NCBI GenBank assembly: GCA_964478455.1
Contig: CAYZJD010000075.1
Location: forward strand, 1 to 15,172
DNA: 15,172 nt
Reading direction: 5' to 3'
Source: CAYZJD01 sp964478455
GTDB lineage: Bacteria > Acidobacteriota > Terriglobia > Bryobacterales > Bryobacteraceae
Part shown: piece by piece, positions 14,054 to 15,172 of the stretch
Numbering within the stretch: the first letter of the stretch is position 1
Layout of the letters: the number at the start of each line of letters is the position of its first letter
The notes under the pieces: model-generated
What the model was told of the DNA's origin: nothing
Databases searched by the model: none
The model's input: only the letters and a program-made list of their open reading frames with translations
Made by a program: the position numbers and the translations under genes

Positions 14054-15155
14054 CCATGATCTCCTTCCATGAGCGGCCTTGCGACTCGGCCACGCCGGGA
14101 CACGTCACTTCGCCATGGTAGGTGTTGACGCCCTCGCGAATGGCCGCGCTGTCTTCGCACGCCTGCTCCAGACCCTTGTTCGCCAACTGGAGCAGATACG
14201 GGAACGTGGCATTCGTGAGGGCGAACGTCGAAGTGTGCGGCACGGCGGCCGGCATGTTGGAAACGCAGTAGTGAAGCACGCCGTCGACGAAATAAACAGG
14301 ATCAGTATGCGTCGTCGGACGAGAGGTTTCGAAGCAGCCGCCCTGGTCAATCGAAACGTCCACCATGACCGCGCCCTTCCTCATCTGAGCGACCATGTCG
14401 CGTCGCACCAGCTTCGGGGCGGACGCACCGGGGATCAGCACGGCGCCGATCACGAGATCAGCCTGGCGGATTGTCTCCCGCACCGTAAAGACGTTGGAAG
14501 CGAGGGTGACTACCTGGCTATTGAAGATGTCGTCGATTTCGCGAAGCCGGTTCAGGTTCTTGTCGATGATGGTGACGTGGGCGCCCATGCCGAAGGCGAT
14601 CTTGGCTGAGTTGTGGCCGACGATGCCCCCACCCAGGATGACCACGTTCGCCGGCGCCACTCCCGGCACGCCGCCGAGCAACACGCCGCGCCCTCCGTTG
14701 GGCGCTTCCAGGTACTGCGCCCCGACCTGCACCGCCATCCTTCCGGCTACTTCGCTCATCGGCGTCAGCAGCGGCAGCGAGCCGTCGGCCTCCCGAATCG
14801 TTTCGTAGGCCACCGCGTTCACTCTGGCCTCGAGCAGCTTGTCGGTCAGCTCGGGGAGCGGCGCGAGGTGGAGATAAGTGAACAAGGTAAGCCCCGGTCG
14901 CAAGAACCCGTACTCGGAGGCTTGCGGTTCCTTGACTTTCACGACCAGGTCAGCGCGGCCCCAGGTCTCCGCGGCCGAGGGCACAATCCGCGCGCCCGCT
15001 TCGATGTATTCGTCGTCGGCAATCGAACTGCCCAAGCCCGCGCCAGCCTCCACCAGCACGGTGTGACCCGCCTCCTTGAGCGCGGTGGCGCCACTCGGCA
15101 CGAGCCCCACTCTCGTCTCGTGGTCTTTGACTTCCTTGGGGACTCCAATGATCAT
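14043..15155 (-). CDS. ald: Alanine dehydrogenase
   Basis: NAD-dependent enzyme that interconverts L-alanine and pyruvate plus ammonia. The protein has 370 residues, the family norm. It opens MIIGVPKEVKDHETRVGLVP. The substrate and catalytic residues known from the Mycobacterium enzyme fall at the same positions: Arg15, Lys75 (VKVKEPQ), His96 (YLHLAP) and Asp270 (DVSIDQGG). The NAD-binding loop is GGGIVG at 175-180 (VVILGGGIVGHNS) with Asp198 after the second strand (IIDKN). Further signatures are the MSEVAGRMAVQVGAQYLE and CVSNMPAAVPHTSTFALTNA segments. AAAGGA (15161-15166) lies five bases before the ATG. All features of an active enzyme are present. It is a separate transcription unit upstream of the tyrS block, ending in the hairpin at 14030-14053. 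Confidence 0.97.
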   Translation of the reverse strand: MIIGVPKEVKDHETRVGLVPSGATALKEAGHTVLVEAGAGLGSSIADDEYIEAGARIVPSAAETWGRADLVVKVKEPQASEYGFLRPGLTLFTYLHLAPLPELTDKLLEARVNAVAYETIREADGSLPLLTPMSEVAGRMAVQVGAQYLEAPNGGRGVLLGGVPGVAPANVVILGGGIVGHNSAKIAFGMGAHVTIIDKNLNRLREIDDIFNSQVVTLASNVFTVRETIRQADLVIGAVLIPGASAPKLVRRDMVAQMRKGAVMVDVSIDQGGCFETSRPTTHTDPVYFVDGVLHYCVSNMPAAVPHTSTFALTNATFPYLLQLANKGLEQACEDSAAIREGVNTYHGEVTCPGVAESQGRSWKEIMALV

Positions 15156-15172
15156 GGCTGTCCTTTCGTTTC

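Noticed and set aside
1..15172. CRISPR array, insertion sequence or phage genes
   Set aside because: No regularly spaced repeats, transposase or integrase motifs, or terminal inverted repeats were seen in the window.

Overview
The window is about 15 kb of GC-rich bacterial DNA. The gene content most resembles the phylum Acidobacteriota, probably Bryobacterales/Solibacter-like. The pointers are a winged-helix–TM–TolB propeller protein, GMC oxidoreductase and gluconate-2-dehydrogenase-subunit-3 relics, paired MacB/FtsX permeases, and a small secreted HExxH protein. This assignment is inferred from family resemblance; there is no rRNA in the window.

Left part (1–3000), an eroded accessory zone. 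A DUF6448 gene on the minus strand runs off the left edge. A HigBA-type toxin-antitoxin locus on the plus strand has a broken toxin (one-base frameshift plus an internal deletion) and an intact XRE antitoxin. A complete tRNA-Thr(CGT) with encoded CCA follows on the minus strand. Next to it lies a decayed GMC oxidoreductase whose front end is fused to the first ~33 codons of a gluconate 2-dehydrogenase subunit 3 gene.

Central part (3000–8500), single genes in changing orientation. These are a secreted mono-haem cytochrome c (+), an orphan sugar-type substrate-binding lipoprotein (-), and mutM (+), which diverges from the lipoprotein gene across only 18 bp. A secreted metalloprotease-like protein (-) follows, then a winged-helix/TolB sensor-like gene (+) split by a one-base frameshift.

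Right part (8490–15172), a compact minus-strand block transcribed right to left. It holds ald (alanine dehydrogenase) ending in a strong hairpin, then tyrS, two MacB-type permeases without an ATPase, a two-domain GNAT acetyltransferase and folP. The last five are spaced 4, -4, -8 and 6 nt apart, so they are very likely one translationally coupled operon. Housekeeping genes (mutM, tyrS, folP, ald) are intact with their catalytic motifs, while all the damage is in accessory genes.

I found no CRISPR array, insertion sequence or clearly novel multi-gene system. The most unusual items are the toxin-less antitoxin locus, the ATPase-less permease pair inside a tyrS–folP operon, and the fused GMC relic.
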